Part shown: one piece after another, positions 15,189-23,452 of the stretch
Layout of the letters: each line of letters starts with the position of its first letter
Position numbering within the stretch: the first letter of the stretch is position 1
Origin: JBEKDJ01 sp050014415
GTDB taxonomy: Bacteria > Desulfobacterota > BSN033 > UBA1163
Direction of reading: 5' to 3'
Assembly: GCA_050014415.1 (NCBI GenBank)
Contig: JBEKDJ010000022.1
Location: forward strand, 1 to 40,799
Length of the DNA: 40,799 bases
Position numbers and translations under genes: made by a program
Notes under the pieces: generated by a model
The model's input: the letters and a program-made list of their open reading frames with translations, nothing else
Databases searched by the model: none
What the model was told of the DNA's origin: nothing

Positions 15189-18100
15189 TTACTTGGAACT
15201 CCGAACCCCTAACTCTGGACCTCTATTGGCAGATGGCAGATAGCTGGCAGATGATAGCTGAATGTTGCGGTGGTATTCCTGGACCGATTTAACCGATATC
15301 CCTTTCTTCAAGAGGGATTCAATTCCATTGACGACCGCTTCCGCACCGGAGAGAGTTGTGATACAGGGAATGTTGTGGGCTACCGATTGGCTGCGGATGG
15401 CCACTTCGTCCGTTTTTGGCTTCTTTCCGCTCGGTGTATTGATGACCAGATGTATCTCTCCGTTCTTCATCTGATCCACGATATCCGGTCTGCCTTCCCC
15501 AACCTTGAATACCGTTTGAACAGGGATCCCGTTGTTGGCCAAGACTTTGGCCGTTCCTTTGGTGGCTACCACCTCGAATCCGAGATCGATCAACTTCTTC
15601 GCGACGAAGACGATAGACCGTTTATCCTTGTTCATGACGCTGATGAAGACCCTTCCTTTCAAAGGAATCCGAGCCCCGGCACCGACTTGGGACTTGGCAA
15701 AAGCCAGCCCAAAATCTGTGTCGATCCCCATCACCTCACCCGTCGATTTCATCTCCGGACCCAGCACTGTATCCACACCATAAAAACGGTTAAACGGGAA
15801 GACGGACTCTTTCACCGCGAAATGATCGATTTCTACCTCTCCCTCAATTCCAAGTTCCTTGAGATGTCTTCCCACCATGACCTTGGCTGCTATCTTGGCC
15901 CAGGGGACTCCTGTCGCTTTGCTGATAAATGGAACGGTTCTGGAAGCCCTGGGGTTTACTTCGAGAACATAGATGATATCGTTTTTGATCGCATATTGGA
16001 TATTCATCAAACCCACGACCTCGAGTTCTTTGGCTAAGGCGTAGGTGTTGCGCTTCAAGCCGTCGATCAGTTCATCACTTAGGGAATAAGGCGGGGTGAC
16101 ACAAGCACTGTCCCCGGAATGGATCCCAGCCGCTTCGATATGTTCCATGATGCCAGCGATGACACAGGTCTCTCCGTCGGCCACGGCATCGACGTCGATT
16201 TCGATCGCATCTTCCAGAAATTTATCAATGAGTATGGGGTGCTCGGAAGAGGCCTCCACAGCACGGCGGGCAAAACTCCATAGGGATTCCTCATCATAGA
16301 GGATCTCCATTGCCCTTCCCCCTAAGACATAAGAGGGTCTCACCACCACCGGATAGCCAATGTCATCTGCAATGGCCCTGGCTTCTTCGACAGAAGTGGC
16401 TGTGCCATTGAATGGCTGAATGAGTCCCAACTTCTTGAGAAGAGCCTTGAAACGTTCTCGATCTTCAGCCCGGTCGATATTCTCAGGGGTCGTCCCGATG
16501 ATCTTCGCTCCAGCTTTCTCCAAGGAAACCGCCAGATTAAGAGGCGTCTGCCCACCGAACTGGACAATGACCCCATCAGGGTTTTCGATGCGGATGATGT
16601 GGAGCACATCTTCAAGTGTGAGGGGCTCGAAATAGAGCTTGTCCGAGGTGTCGTAGTCGGTCGAAACCGTCTCCGGATTGGAGTTCACCATGATTGTCTC
16701 ATACCCCAACTCTTTCAGGGCAAATGAGGCATGGACGCAGCAGTAGTCGAATTCGATCCCTTGCCCAATTCGATTCGGACCTCCGCCCAAAATCATAACT
16801 TTCTTTCTTGAAGAGGCCTTGGATTCGTCTTCCGTCTCGTAAGTGGAGTAGTAGTAAGGGGTGTAGGCTTCAAATTCCGCACCACAGGTGTCGACCAATT
16901 TGTAGGTAGGAAGAATCTCTTTTTCTATTCTCATGTTTCGGAGAGTGGTTTCGTCAAACCCAAGAAGGTATCCCAGTTGGAAATCGGAGAAGCCATACTC
17001 CTTTGCCTTTCTTAAAAGAGGATCTGGAAGACGGAGTTGATCGGGTGCCAATGTCTTTTTCCAGAGCTCCAGATCTCTCACCTTTGGGCCGTAAGAGCTG
17101 ATCTCCTTTTCAAGATTGACGATTTCGTGAATATTGTAGAGAAACCAGGGATCGATCTGAGTCAATTCGTGGACCTCTTCAACCTTCATCCCCAAGAGAA
17201 GAGCATATCGTATATAGAAGATCCTCTCTGCAGTCGGAGTGGAGAGTCTTTTCCTGACCTCGTCAAGGACAGTAGGAGAAATCGACCCGTTGAGCATCTC
17301 AGAAGGGGAGGGAAATTTATCCTTTCCATCTGCGCCGAGACCAAATCTTCCGATCTCTAAGGAACGAAGGCCTTTTTGAAGGGCTTCTTTGAAAGTTCGG
17401 CCAATGGCCATGGTCTCGCCCACGGACTTCATCGAAATGGTCAGGGTGGGATCAGCTCCAGGAAATTTTTCGAATGTAAACCTCGGAATCTTCACCACGC
17501 AGTAGTCGATGGTGGGTTCGAAACAGGCGGGCGTTTTTTGGGTGATATCATTAGGAATCTCGTCAAGCGTATATCCAACAGCCAGTTTAGCAGCCATCTT
17601 TGCGATGGGGAATCCCGTAGCTTTGGAGGCAAGGGCGGAAGACCGGGAGACCCTCGGGTTCATCTCAATGATGACCATGCGCCCATCTTGAGGGCAAATG
17701 GCGAATTGGATATTCGATCCTCCGGTCTCTACGCCGATCTCTCGAATGGCGCGGATCGCGCCATCCCTCATCCTCTGGTATTCCTTGTCTGTTAGGGTTT
17801 GGGCAGGGGCCACGGTGATGCTGTCGCCGGTATGAATGCCCATGGGATCAAAATTTTCAATGGAACAGATGATGACGACATTGTCATTGAGGTCCCGCAT
17901 CACCTCCAGCTCGAATTCCTTCCAACCGAGGACAGACTCTTCAATCAGGATCTCACCGATCATGCTCGACTCGAGTCCTCTGGCCGCCACCTCTTCGAAC
18001 TCTTTGATGTTGTAAGCCACACCGCCGCCGGTTCCGCCCAATGTGAAGCTCGGTCGGACGATTAAGGGAAAACCAATCCCCTTTGTTACTTCCAAGGCCT

Positions 18101-18560
18101 CGACGAGGGAATGGGCCAGTCCGCTCCTGGGAAGGTCGAGGCCAGCCTTCTTCATCGATTCCTTGAAGAGATTTCGGTCCTCCCCTTTCTTGATGGCCTC
18201 ATATTTGGCCCCAATCATCTGGACGCTATATTTCTGAAGGACCCCAGACTCGTAGAGGGCAACGGAGACGTTGAGACCGGTCTGGCCGCCCAATGTAGGA
18301 AGAAGGGCATGTGGTCTCTCCCGCTCGATGATCTTTTCTAATATCTCTGGAGTGATCGGCTCGATGTAGGTGCGGTCAGCCATTTCAGGATCGGTCATGA
18401 TCGTGGCAGGGTTGGAGTTGACCAGTACCACCTCAAACCCTTCCTCCTTCAAAGCCTTGCAGGCTTGCGTGCCGGAGTAGTCAAATTCGCAGGCCTGGCT
18501 GATCACAATGGGTCCTGAGCCAATGATCAGAATTCTTTTGATGTCGGTTCTCTTAGGCAT
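15189..18560 (-). CDS. carB: Carbamoyl-phosphate synthase, large subunit
   Basis: This 1123-residue subunit makes carbamoyl phosphate from bicarbonate, ammonia (delivered by CarA) and two ATP, for pyrimidine and arginine synthesis. The duplicated ATP-grasp halves are clear: the first starts KRILIIGSGPIVISQACEFDYSG near residue 8, the second MILGGGPNRIGQGIEFDYCC near 565. The C-terminal MGS-like allosteric domain includes FISVMNKDKRS. E. coli CarB is about 1073 residues; here about 25 extra residues follow SVQEYHR and read through repetitive spacer DNA to a later stop. Its start overlaps the carA stop by 8 bp, with a GGAG site ten bases upstream. Confidence 0.97.
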   Translation of the reverse strand: MPKRTDIKRILIIGSGPIVISQACEFDYSGTQACKALKEEGFEVVLVNSNPATIMTDPEMADRTYIEPITPEILEKIIERERPHALLPTLGGQTGLNVSVALYESGVLQKYSVQMIGAKYEAIKKGEDRNLFKESMKKAGLDLPRSGLAHSLVEALEVTKGIGFPLIVRPSFTLGGTGGGVAYNIKEFEEVAARGLESSMIGEILIEESVLGWKEFELEVMRDLNDNVVIICSIENFDPMGIHTGDSITVAPAQTLTDKEYQRMRDGAIRAIREIGVETGGSNIQFAICPQDGRMVIIEMNPRVSRSSALASKATGFPIAKMAAKLAVGYTLDEIPNDITQKTPACFEPTIDYCVVKIPRFTFEKFPGADPTLTISMKSVGETMAIGRTFKEALQKGLRSLEIGRFGLGADGKDKFPSPSEMLNGSISPTVLDEVRKRLSTPTAERIFYIRYALLLGMKVEEVHELTQIDPWFLYNIHEIVNLEKEISSYGPKVRDLELWKKTLAPDQLRLPDPLLRKAKEYGFSDFQLGYLLGFDETTLRNMRIEKEILPTYKLVDTCGAEFEAYTPYYYSTYETEDESKASSRKKVMILGGGPNRIGQGIEFDYCCVHASFALKELGYETIMVNSNPETVSTDYDTSDKLYFEPLTLEDVLHIIRIENPDGVIVQFGGQTPLNLAVSLEKAGAKIIGTTPENIDRAEDRERFKALLKKLGLIQPFNGTATSVEEARAIADDIGYPVVVRPSYVLGGRAMEILYDEESLWSFARRAVEASSEHPILIDKFLEDAIEIDVDAVADGETCVIAGIMEHIEAAGIHSGDSACVTPPYSLSDELIDGLKRNTYALAKELEVVGLMNIQYAIKNDIIYVLEVNPRASRTVPFISKATGVPWAKIAAKVMVGRHLKELGIEGEVEIDHFAVKESVFPFNRFYGVDTVLGPEMKSTGEVMGIDTDFGLAFAKSQVGAGARIPLKGRVFISVMNKDKRSIVFVAKKLIDLGFEVVATKGTAKVLANNGIPVQTVFKVGEGRPDIVDQMKNGEIHLVINTPSGKKPKTDEVAIRSQSVAHNIPCITTLSGAEAVVNGIESLLKKGISVKSVQEYHRNIQLSSASYLPSANRGPELGVRSSK

Positions 18561-19698
18561 TCGAGTGTCGCTCCATCATCTTCACAAATTCACTGAAGAG
18601 ATCTTGGGTATCATGAGGTCCTGGAGAGGCCTCAGGATGGTACTGTACTGAAAAGACCGGAAGTGTCTTATGCCTCATCCCTTCAAGGGTTTGGTCATTG
18701 AGGTTGATCTGTGTTAATTCGATCTGGTCAGGATCCAGGGAATGGGGGTCCACACTGAATCCATGATTCTGGGAAGTGATCGCCACCTTGCCGTTTCTGA
18801 TATCTTTGACCGGCTGATTGGCTCCCCGATGGCCAAATTTCAATTTGAAGGTCTTTCCTCCCATAGCCAATCCCAAGAGCTGGTGCCCCAAGCAGATCCC
18901 GAAGATCGGTTTCTCCCCAATGAGTTGGCGGACAGTCTCAATGACATATGGCACCCCTTCAGGGTCGCCCGGCCCATTGGACAAAAGGATTCCATCCGGA
19001 TGATATGAGAGGATCGATTCTACAGATGAGGAAGCGGGTAGGACGATCACTTCACAGTTCCAGTCTCGAAGGGAACGGAGGATATTGTATTTGACGCCGA
19101 AATCGAGAACAACCACTCTTGGCCGATAGTGGAGATTGGAAGATCGAAAGCCGACATTGGAAAAGCTTGGATTGTTGCTGGCCGTCCATTCAAAGGGTTT
19201 TTCGCATGTGACTTCCTTGACCAGGTCCCGACCGATGAGACCTGGGGAGGTCTTCGCCTTTTCGATCAGATGGTCTCGATCCAGGTCTTCAGTGGAAAGG
19301 ATGGCTTTCATTGCACCCGCCAGGCGGATATGCTTTGTGAGCGCCCGGGTATCCATGCCCTCCACTCCCATGATGCGATGTTTAATCAAGTAGGCGGATA
19401 AAGGTTTCTCACCCCGCCAGTTGCTGAAGAAGGGGCTGTTCTCTTTGATGATGAACCCTTCCACCTTCGGTCCTTGGGACTCAATATCTTCCTCATTGAC
19501 TCCATAGTTTCCAATGAGAGGATACGTCATGATGACGATCTGACCTTTATAGGAGGGGTCAGTAAGGATTTCCTGGTAGCCGGCCATGCTGGTATTGAAG
19601 ACAACTTCACCCGACTTTTCACCGGGGAAGCCGAAAGAATTTCCTTCGAATATCGTTCCATCTTCTAAAGCCAATATGGCTTTCTGAGGAGGGTTCAT
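18553..19698 (-). CDS. carA: Carbamoyl-phosphate synthase, small (glutaminase) subunit
   Basis: This 381-residue subunit hydrolyses glutamine and channels ammonia to CarB. The N-terminal CPSase small-chain domain shows FNTSMAGYQEILTDPSY. The C-terminal class I glutaminase shows the nucleophile cysteine in FGICLGHQLLG and the His-Glu pair in QYHPEASPGPHD. I chose ATG 19698 because AAAGGAG lies just before it; an in-frame start 36 bp upstream has no such site and adds non-conserved residues. It heads the carA-carB operon. A terminator-like hairpin and a good promoter lie upstream, which suggests attenuation. Confidence 0.96.
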   Translation of the reverse strand: MNPPQKAILALEDGTIFEGNSFGFPGEKSGEVVFNTSMAGYQEILTDPSYKGQIVIMTYPLIGNYGVNEEDIESQGPKVEGFIIKENSPFFSNWRGEKPLSAYLIKHRIMGVEGMDTRALTKHIRLAGAMKAILSTEDLDRDHLIEKAKTSPGLIGRDLVKEVTCEKPFEWTASNNPSFSNVGFRSSNLHYRPRVVVLDFGVKYNILRSLRDWNCEVIVLPASSSVESILSYHPDGILLSNGPGDPEGVPYVIETVRQLIGEKPIFGICLGHQLLGLAMGGKTFKLKFGHRGANQPVKDIRNGKVAITSQNHGFSVDPHSLDPDQIELTQINLNDQTLEGMRHKTLPVFSVQYHPEASPGPHDTQDLFSEFVKMMERHSNA

Positions 19699-19749
19699 CA
19701 AGTTTCTCCTTTCCAACTCCCCCATCCCTGTCAATCACATTCCCCGCAT

Positions 19750-19791
19750 AAAAAAAGACCCCCGATCCCGTTTCAACAGGATCGAGGGTCT
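19750..19791 (-). terminator. Strong intrinsic terminator in the carA leader (possible attenuator)
   Basis: On the minus strand GGATCG-type arms (19791-19779 and 19768-19756) form a 13-bp stem with one mismatch and a 10-nt loop, followed at once by seven T (19756-19750). It lies about 52 bp before the carA start and downstream of a near-consensus promoter. It may therefore be an attenuator of carAB. The alternative is a terminator for the minus-strand gene at 20003-20404. Confidence 0.78.
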
Positions 19792-19844
19792 CTGTTTTGG
19801 CTTTGCTTGTTTGATCATAGAGATTTGTCTAAACCATTTCCCTT

Positions 19845-19873
19845 TTTTTACCATACCCATCTTTGTTTGTCAA
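19845..19873 (-). promoter_or_regulatory. Putative carAB promoter
   Basis: On the minus strand TTGACA (19873-19868), a 17-bp spacer and TAAAAA (19850-19845) form a sigma-70 pattern. Transcripts would start near 19838 and pass through the hairpin at 19750-19791 before carA. Confidence 0.55.
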
Positions 19874-20002
19874 GATGCCATTTTTTTGTTCATTTTTTCT
19901 TTCACATTCCACTCGTATGCAGACTATCACGCTCCGACGCAGTGCCAAGAGACAAAACCTCAGGCATTTTCCTGTTGTTACAAGTCAAGAATGGGAATCG
20001 TA

Positions 20003-20404
20003 TTACAGTTGACGGATGCTCTTTACAGCCGAGGATATTACAAATGCTCTTATGTTATTACTCTTGGGGTCCGCAGGAAAGATAAAAAAGCCTTGTCGGT
20101 TACGGTCGTACCCTAAAGTTGACCCAACAATTACCTCGCCGTCCGTGAATGTCACCTCTATTTTCTTGCCGGAGGGTTTTTCTCCTTCGACGTACTTTTT
20201 CCGCTCATTATACTCGGGTGTTCCAATGAAATCTCGAACCATAAAAACAGCCTTCAGGTCTTTTAGAAGCACCTCGATTGCGCCATTAGAGGAACTATCA
20301 GCTGGGATAAGGTGAAAACAATCCTTGTTCGCAGAAAAATCTCGAGTTGAACCTTTGACTACCATGCCATTGACAAATCGTAGAACAATCTTGATGGGTT
20401 CCAT
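20003..20404 (-). CDS. Small duplicated-domain protein of unknown function
   Basis: A 133-residue protein with two similar halves. Half one has KIVLRFVNGMVVKGSTRDF then FHLIPADSSSN and a V/L-rich strand leading to KAVFMVRDF. Half two has KIEVTFTDGEVIVGSTLGY then FFIFPADPKSNN and a V-rich strand leading to AVKSIRQL. Each looks like a small beta barrel. I have no function for it; comparable domains sit beside or within PilZ-type signalling proteins in some Desulfobacterota, but that is from memory and weak. ATG 20404 has GGAGG eight bases upstream; an in-frame ATG at 20485 would add 27 hydrophilic residues but has no ribosome site. It is divergent from hcp. Confidence 0.72.
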   Translation of the reverse strand: MEPIKIVLRFVNGMVVKGSTRDFSANKDCFHLIPADSSSNGAIEVLLKDLKAVFMVRDFIGTPEYNERKKYVEGEKPSGKKIEVTFTDGEVIVGSTLGYDRNRQGFFIFPADPKSNNIRAFVISSAVKSIRQL

Positions 20405-20666
20405 TTCACCTGCCTCCGTCGGTTTCTTTGGCTTTTCATCTCCTTCTTGAGAGCAATTTGGCTCTGTCAACCTCTTTTTTGTCATTTAGCAGCAAGTTTA
20501 ATGCCGATTAACCTTCAAATTCTTAACACGTTGAATTTTAATGAGAAACTTGAGTTCTGCCATTCCATTGAAGGATTAGGTGGTCAAAAAATTGTCACAA
20601 CTCTCTATAAATTGTTTAAGATCATCTCCTGAAGAGTTGACAATCCCTTAAGGGTCTTTCCTATTA

Positions 20667-20709
20667 TTGACTTAGATCAAAGATATATTGAATCTTGGCG
20701 TGCTATAAT
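20667..20709 (+). promoter_or_regulatory. FNR/CRP-type site and -10 box upstream of hcp
   Basis: TTGACTTAGATCAA (20667-20680) is a near-perfect TTGAT-N4-ATCAA palindrome of the CRP/FNR family. A consensus TATAAT sits at 20704-20709 with no -35 match 17 bp before it. If transcription starts near 20716 the site is centred close to -42, the class II activator position. The 390-bp divergent spacer (20405-20794) also holds the palindrome CCCTTAAGGG at 20645-20654, preceded by TTGACA at 20637-20642. Nothing else is recognisable there. Confidence 0.65.
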
Positions 20710-20794
20710 GAAGCTATGTTCAATGCTGGGAAAGCAGTGAGAAAAGCTCAGAGTCAAATCTGAGACAATTCATATTTCAAAGGAGGAGAAGATC

Positions 20795-22426
20795 ATGTTC
20801 TGTTATCAGTGTGAGCAAACGGCAAACGGCAAAGGATGTACCAAGATGGGGGTATGCGGCAAGCCATCGGATGTCGCCGTCCTTCAGGATCTACTGATCT
20901 ACGGACTTAAAGGATTGTCCCTATATGCCGTAGAAGGTCGCAAAGTGGGAATCAGGGACCGCGAGTTAAATACCTTTACCGTGGAGGCAATGTTCTCCAC
21001 ATTAACGAATGTCAATTTTGATCCAGAACGGTTTGTCCGTCTGATCCAGCGCTGCGTGGCCCTGAGGGACAATCTGAAGAAAAAGGTCCAGGCTGCCGGA
21101 GGAAAGGTGGACTTTTCAGAGGGTCCGGCCACTTTTAAACCGGCAGAGACCTTGGAAGGGCTCATCCGGCAGGGTGAAGCTGTGGGAGTTCAATCTGATC
21201 CCTCAATCGATCCTGATATCCTTTCGCTTCAGCAAATCCTGACTTACAGCATGAAGGGCGTGGCGGCCTACGCTGATCACGCCCAGATCCTTGGCCAGGA
21301 AGACGATGCTGTTTATGCTTTCATCCACGAGGGCCTTGCCGCCACCCTGAAGAAGGGTTTAACTCTCAACGACTGGGTTGGATTAGTTCTCAAGTGTGGT
21401 GAGATCAATCTCCGGACGATGGAACTTCTTGATGCCGGCAACACAGGAACCTATGGCCACCCTGTGCCTACGAAGGTTCCGTTGGGTGTAAAGAAGGGGA
21501 AGGCCATCCTGATTTCGGGGCATGACCTGAAAGACCTGGAAGGGCTTCTCAAACAATCCGAAGGGAAAGGCATCTACATCTATACCCACGGTGAGATGCT
21601 TCCGGCTCACGGTTACCCCGGGCTCAAGAAGTATCCCCATCTTCTTGGTCACTACGGAACCGCCTGGCAGAACCAGCAAAAGGAGTTTTCTGATTTTCCG
21701 GGTGCCATCCTGATGACCACCAACTGCCTTCAGAAACCAAGGGATTCCTACAAAGGCAATGTCTTTACCAGCGGCCAAGTGGGATGGCCTGACATTACTC
21801 ATATTTCAGATCGGAATTTTAGGCCGGTGATCGAAAGGGCTTTGGCCCTCCCGGGTTTTTCTGAGGACACAGGAGATCGTTCGGTGATGGTCGGATTCGG
21901 AAGAAACACGGTTCTCAGTGTAGCAGGGCAAGTGATCGAGGCCATAAAGAACAAGGCCATCCGGCATTTCTTTCTGGTAGGGGGATGCGATGGCGCCAAA
22001 GCCGGGCGGAACTACTACACCGAATTTGTGGAAAAGGTGCCTAAGGATTGCATGATTCTGACACTCGCCTGTGGGAAATTTCGTTTCTTCGACAAGAATC
22101 TTGGGGACATTGGCGGTATCCCCCGGCTGCTGGACATCGGACAGTGTAATGATTCCTATTCAGCTGTCCAGATCGCTCTGGCTTTGGCTGGTGCCTTCAA
22201 AGTGGGAGTCAATGATCTGCCCCTTTCCATGATCCTTTCGTGGTACGAGCAGAAAGCAGTGGCCATACTCTTGACCCTCCTTCACCTGGGGGTCAAGAAT
22301 ATCAGACTTGGACCGTCTCTCCCGGCGTTTATTTCGCCCAATGTGTTGAAGGTCCTGGTCCAGAATTTCAATATCCAACCGATATCCACTCCAGATGAAG
22401 ATCTGAGAGCAGCCCTCGGAAGCTAA
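20795..22426 (+). CDS. hcp: Hybrid-cluster protein (Hcp, hydroxylamine reductase / NO-detoxifying)
   Basis: A 543-residue cytoplasmic iron-sulfur protein. The N-terminal cluster cysteines are C3, C6, C15 and C21. The hybrid 4Fe-2S-2O cluster ligands are all visible in order: His in ISGHDLKD, Glu in THGEMLPAH, Cys in TTNCLQ, Cys in GGCDGAK, Cys in TLACGKF, Cys in GQCNDSY, and Glu plus Lys in WYEQKAV. It reduces hydroxylamine in vitro and is linked in vivo to nitric oxide reduction and protein S-nitrosylation in anaerobes. AAAGGAGGAG gives a strong ribosome site. An FNR/CRP-type operator upstream fits induction under anoxic or nitrosative conditions. No hcr reductase gene follows. Confidence 0.97.
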   Translation: MFCYQCEQTANGKGCTKMGVCGKPSDVAVLQDLLIYGLKGLSLYAVEGRKVGIRDRELNTFTVEAMFSTLTNVNFDPERFVRLIQRCVALRDNLKKKVQAAGGKVDFSEGPATFKPAETLEGLIRQGEAVGVQSDPSIDPDILSLQQILTYSMKGVAAYADHAQILGQEDDAVYAFIHEGLAATLKKGLTLNDWVGLVLKCGEINLRTMELLDAGNTGTYGHPVPTKVPLGVKKGKAILISGHDLKDLEGLLKQSEGKGIYIYTHGEMLPAHGYPGLKKYPHLLGHYGTAWQNQQKEFSDFPGAILMTTNCLQKPRDSYKGNVFTSGQVGWPDITHISDRNFRPVIERALALPGFSEDTGDRSVMVGFGRNTVLSVAGQVIEAIKNKAIRHFFLVGGCDGAKAGRNYYTEFVEKVPKDCMILTLACGKFRFFDKNLGDIGGIPRLLDIGQCNDSYSAVQIALALAGAFKVGVNDLPLSMILSWYEQKAVAILLTLLHLGVKNIRLGPSLPAFISPNVLKVLVQNFNIQPISTPDEDLRAALGS

Positions 22427-22443
22427 TAAGCGGACCCCGGAAT

Positions 22444-22470
22444 CCTCCCTCTCCCGGCGGGAGAGGGAGG
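22444..22470. terminator. Perfect 12-bp hairpin after hcp
   Basis: CCTCCCTCTCCC (22444-22455) and GGGAGAGGGAGG (22459-22470) form a perfect stem with a 3-nt loop, 18 bp after the hcp stop. There is no U-tract, so efficient intrinsic termination is uncertain. The sequence belongs to the same dispersed class as 1702-1790. Confidence 0.5.
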
Positions 22471-22523
22471 GGGTAAAGGGAAATATGCCACCGCCCACCA
22501 CCACTTCTATCCTCACCCATCAA

Positions 22524-22765
22524 GAGACTGTGTCATAAGGAACGAGAAGCTACTTCCTTTGCAAGACGGAACAGGCGGTGGGGTGACGAAGCTTTAGAGC
22601 GGAAACCTTTCATTGCTCAGCTTCGGGGCTCCAAACCCATGCAAAGAATCCCATTTCTAAGAAGGCCGATTACCCAAAACTCTAAACGACCGCATTCTAA
22701 AGCTGAGGAGCCTGACTGCCTGTTCCGCCGCAATCTACCCTCCCTCATCATTACGACACAGTCTC
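22524..22765. repeat. 242-bp foldback element, copy B
   Basis: GAGACTGTGTC (22524-22534, continuing ATAA) and GACACAGTCTC (22755-22765, preceded by TTAC) are inverted termini. Inside, ACGGAACAGGCGGT near 22567 faces ACTGCCTGTTCCGC near 22726. The core words TTTAGAGCGGAAACC (22593-22607), GGCTCCAA (22627-22634) and GACCGCATTCTAAA (22688-22701) match copy A at 4219-4440 in reverse orientation with nearly identical spacing. The outer parts of the two copies differ. No protein is encoded. Confidence 0.72.
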
Positions 22766-22828
22766 CAAGTAGGAGGGCAATATTTGGCAATTTTCCCATG
22801 CTTCGTGGGTGAGGCGATAAATAAAAAA

Positions 22829-22861
22829 GGGATCAGTTAGAGGAGGGTCTTAACTGATCCC
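22829..22861 (-). terminator. Strong minus-strand intrinsic terminator
   Basis: GGGATCAGTTA (22829-22839) and TAACTGATCCC (22851-22861) form a perfect 11-bp stem with an 11-nt loop. On the minus strand it is followed by TTTTTTAT. It has no intact minus-strand gene upstream, so it may be what remains of a lost one. Confidence 0.68.
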
Positions 22862-23229
22862 CGCCAGTACATCAATAGGAGTGGAACAAGGAGGTGATTT
22901 GTTTTGGCGTACTGGACTATAAAAACTATACCATGACAACATTAAAACGAGATTAAAATCGGATTAAAATCCTCTAAGATTCCGGTTGATTCTTGCTGAG
23001 GTCGTTGAACCCTGGTTTTCTGATTTCACTGCTCCCTGGTTCCGGACTGCAGGAGCCTCCGGATGAAGATGATCCGAGAGTCCCGCATGGGGGGAGAACA
23101 CTGAACCTACAGTTCAACCTGTGGAGTAATAAGCGTCTTTGATCGCACTTTGTGAATATGAAAGGTACGTGAAGGAAAACATGGGGAATATTTGGTGGTA
23201 AGCAAAGGGGTAAATAAAGGGGAGATAGA

Positions 23230-23280
23230 AATAGGGCATCGACCGCTAGGCCAGCTCACTACTCTACTCGATGCCCTATT
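23230..23280. repeat. Perfect 13-bp inverted repeat
   Basis: AATAGGGCATCGA (23230-23242) and TCGATGCCCTATT (23268-23280) are perfect inverted copies with a 25-nt loop. There is no adjacent T-tract on either strand. Purpose unknown; a stable RNA hairpin or protein-binding site is possible. Confidence 0.6.
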
Positions 23281-23299
23281 GGAATTTCTCAGAACTTCT

Positions 23300-23330
23300 A
23301 AAGGAGGGGCCAAAGGAAGCCCCGTCCTTT
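23300..23330 (-). terminator. Hairpin following the repeat-protein remnant
   Basis: AAAGGAGGGGC (23300-23310) and GCCCCGTCCTTT (23319-23330) form a GC-rich stem with one bulge. On the minus strand it begins 11 bp after the TAA of the remnant at 23342-23452, where a terminator would be expected. The tail is weak in T. Confidence 0.5.
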
Positions 23331-23341
23331 CATATTTGGTG

Positions 23342-23452
23342 TTACCACTTTCCAATAACCGGTACGTCGCCGGCCATTCCGTAGCCGAGGATACGTAAGT
23401 CGATCGTCGACCCTTCCCAGATGCCATTGCCGTTCAGATATGTAATCTGCAC
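23342..23452 (-). pseudogene. C-terminal remnant of an FG-GAP/VCBS-like repeat protein
   Basis: A 36-codon open stretch on the minus strand reads ITYLNGNGIWEGSTID then LGYGMAGDVPVIGKW and stops at TAA 23344-23342. This matches the pattern of proteins built from repeats such as YLDxNGNGxWD...FGxxGDxPVxGDW, which normally have several tandem units and a signal peptide. A stop codon (23455-23453) lies immediately upstream, and no other repeats are seen. It is a decayed end of a once longer secreted or surface protein. Recognition is by motif only. Confidence 0.5.

Noticed and set aside
15270..16037. Long plus-strand open frames opposite carB
   Set aside because: They are antisense shadows of a highly conserved gene, have no ribosome sites and encode nothing recognisable.
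19750..19860. PyrR-type pyrimidine regulation of the carA leader
   Set aside because: I do not find a PyrR-binding sequence in the leader; only the terminator is clear.
23107..23427. A 106-residue minus-strand frame in the gene-poor region
   Set aside because: Low-complexity composition, no ribosome site, and it overlaps hairpins and the repeat-protein remnant in another frame.
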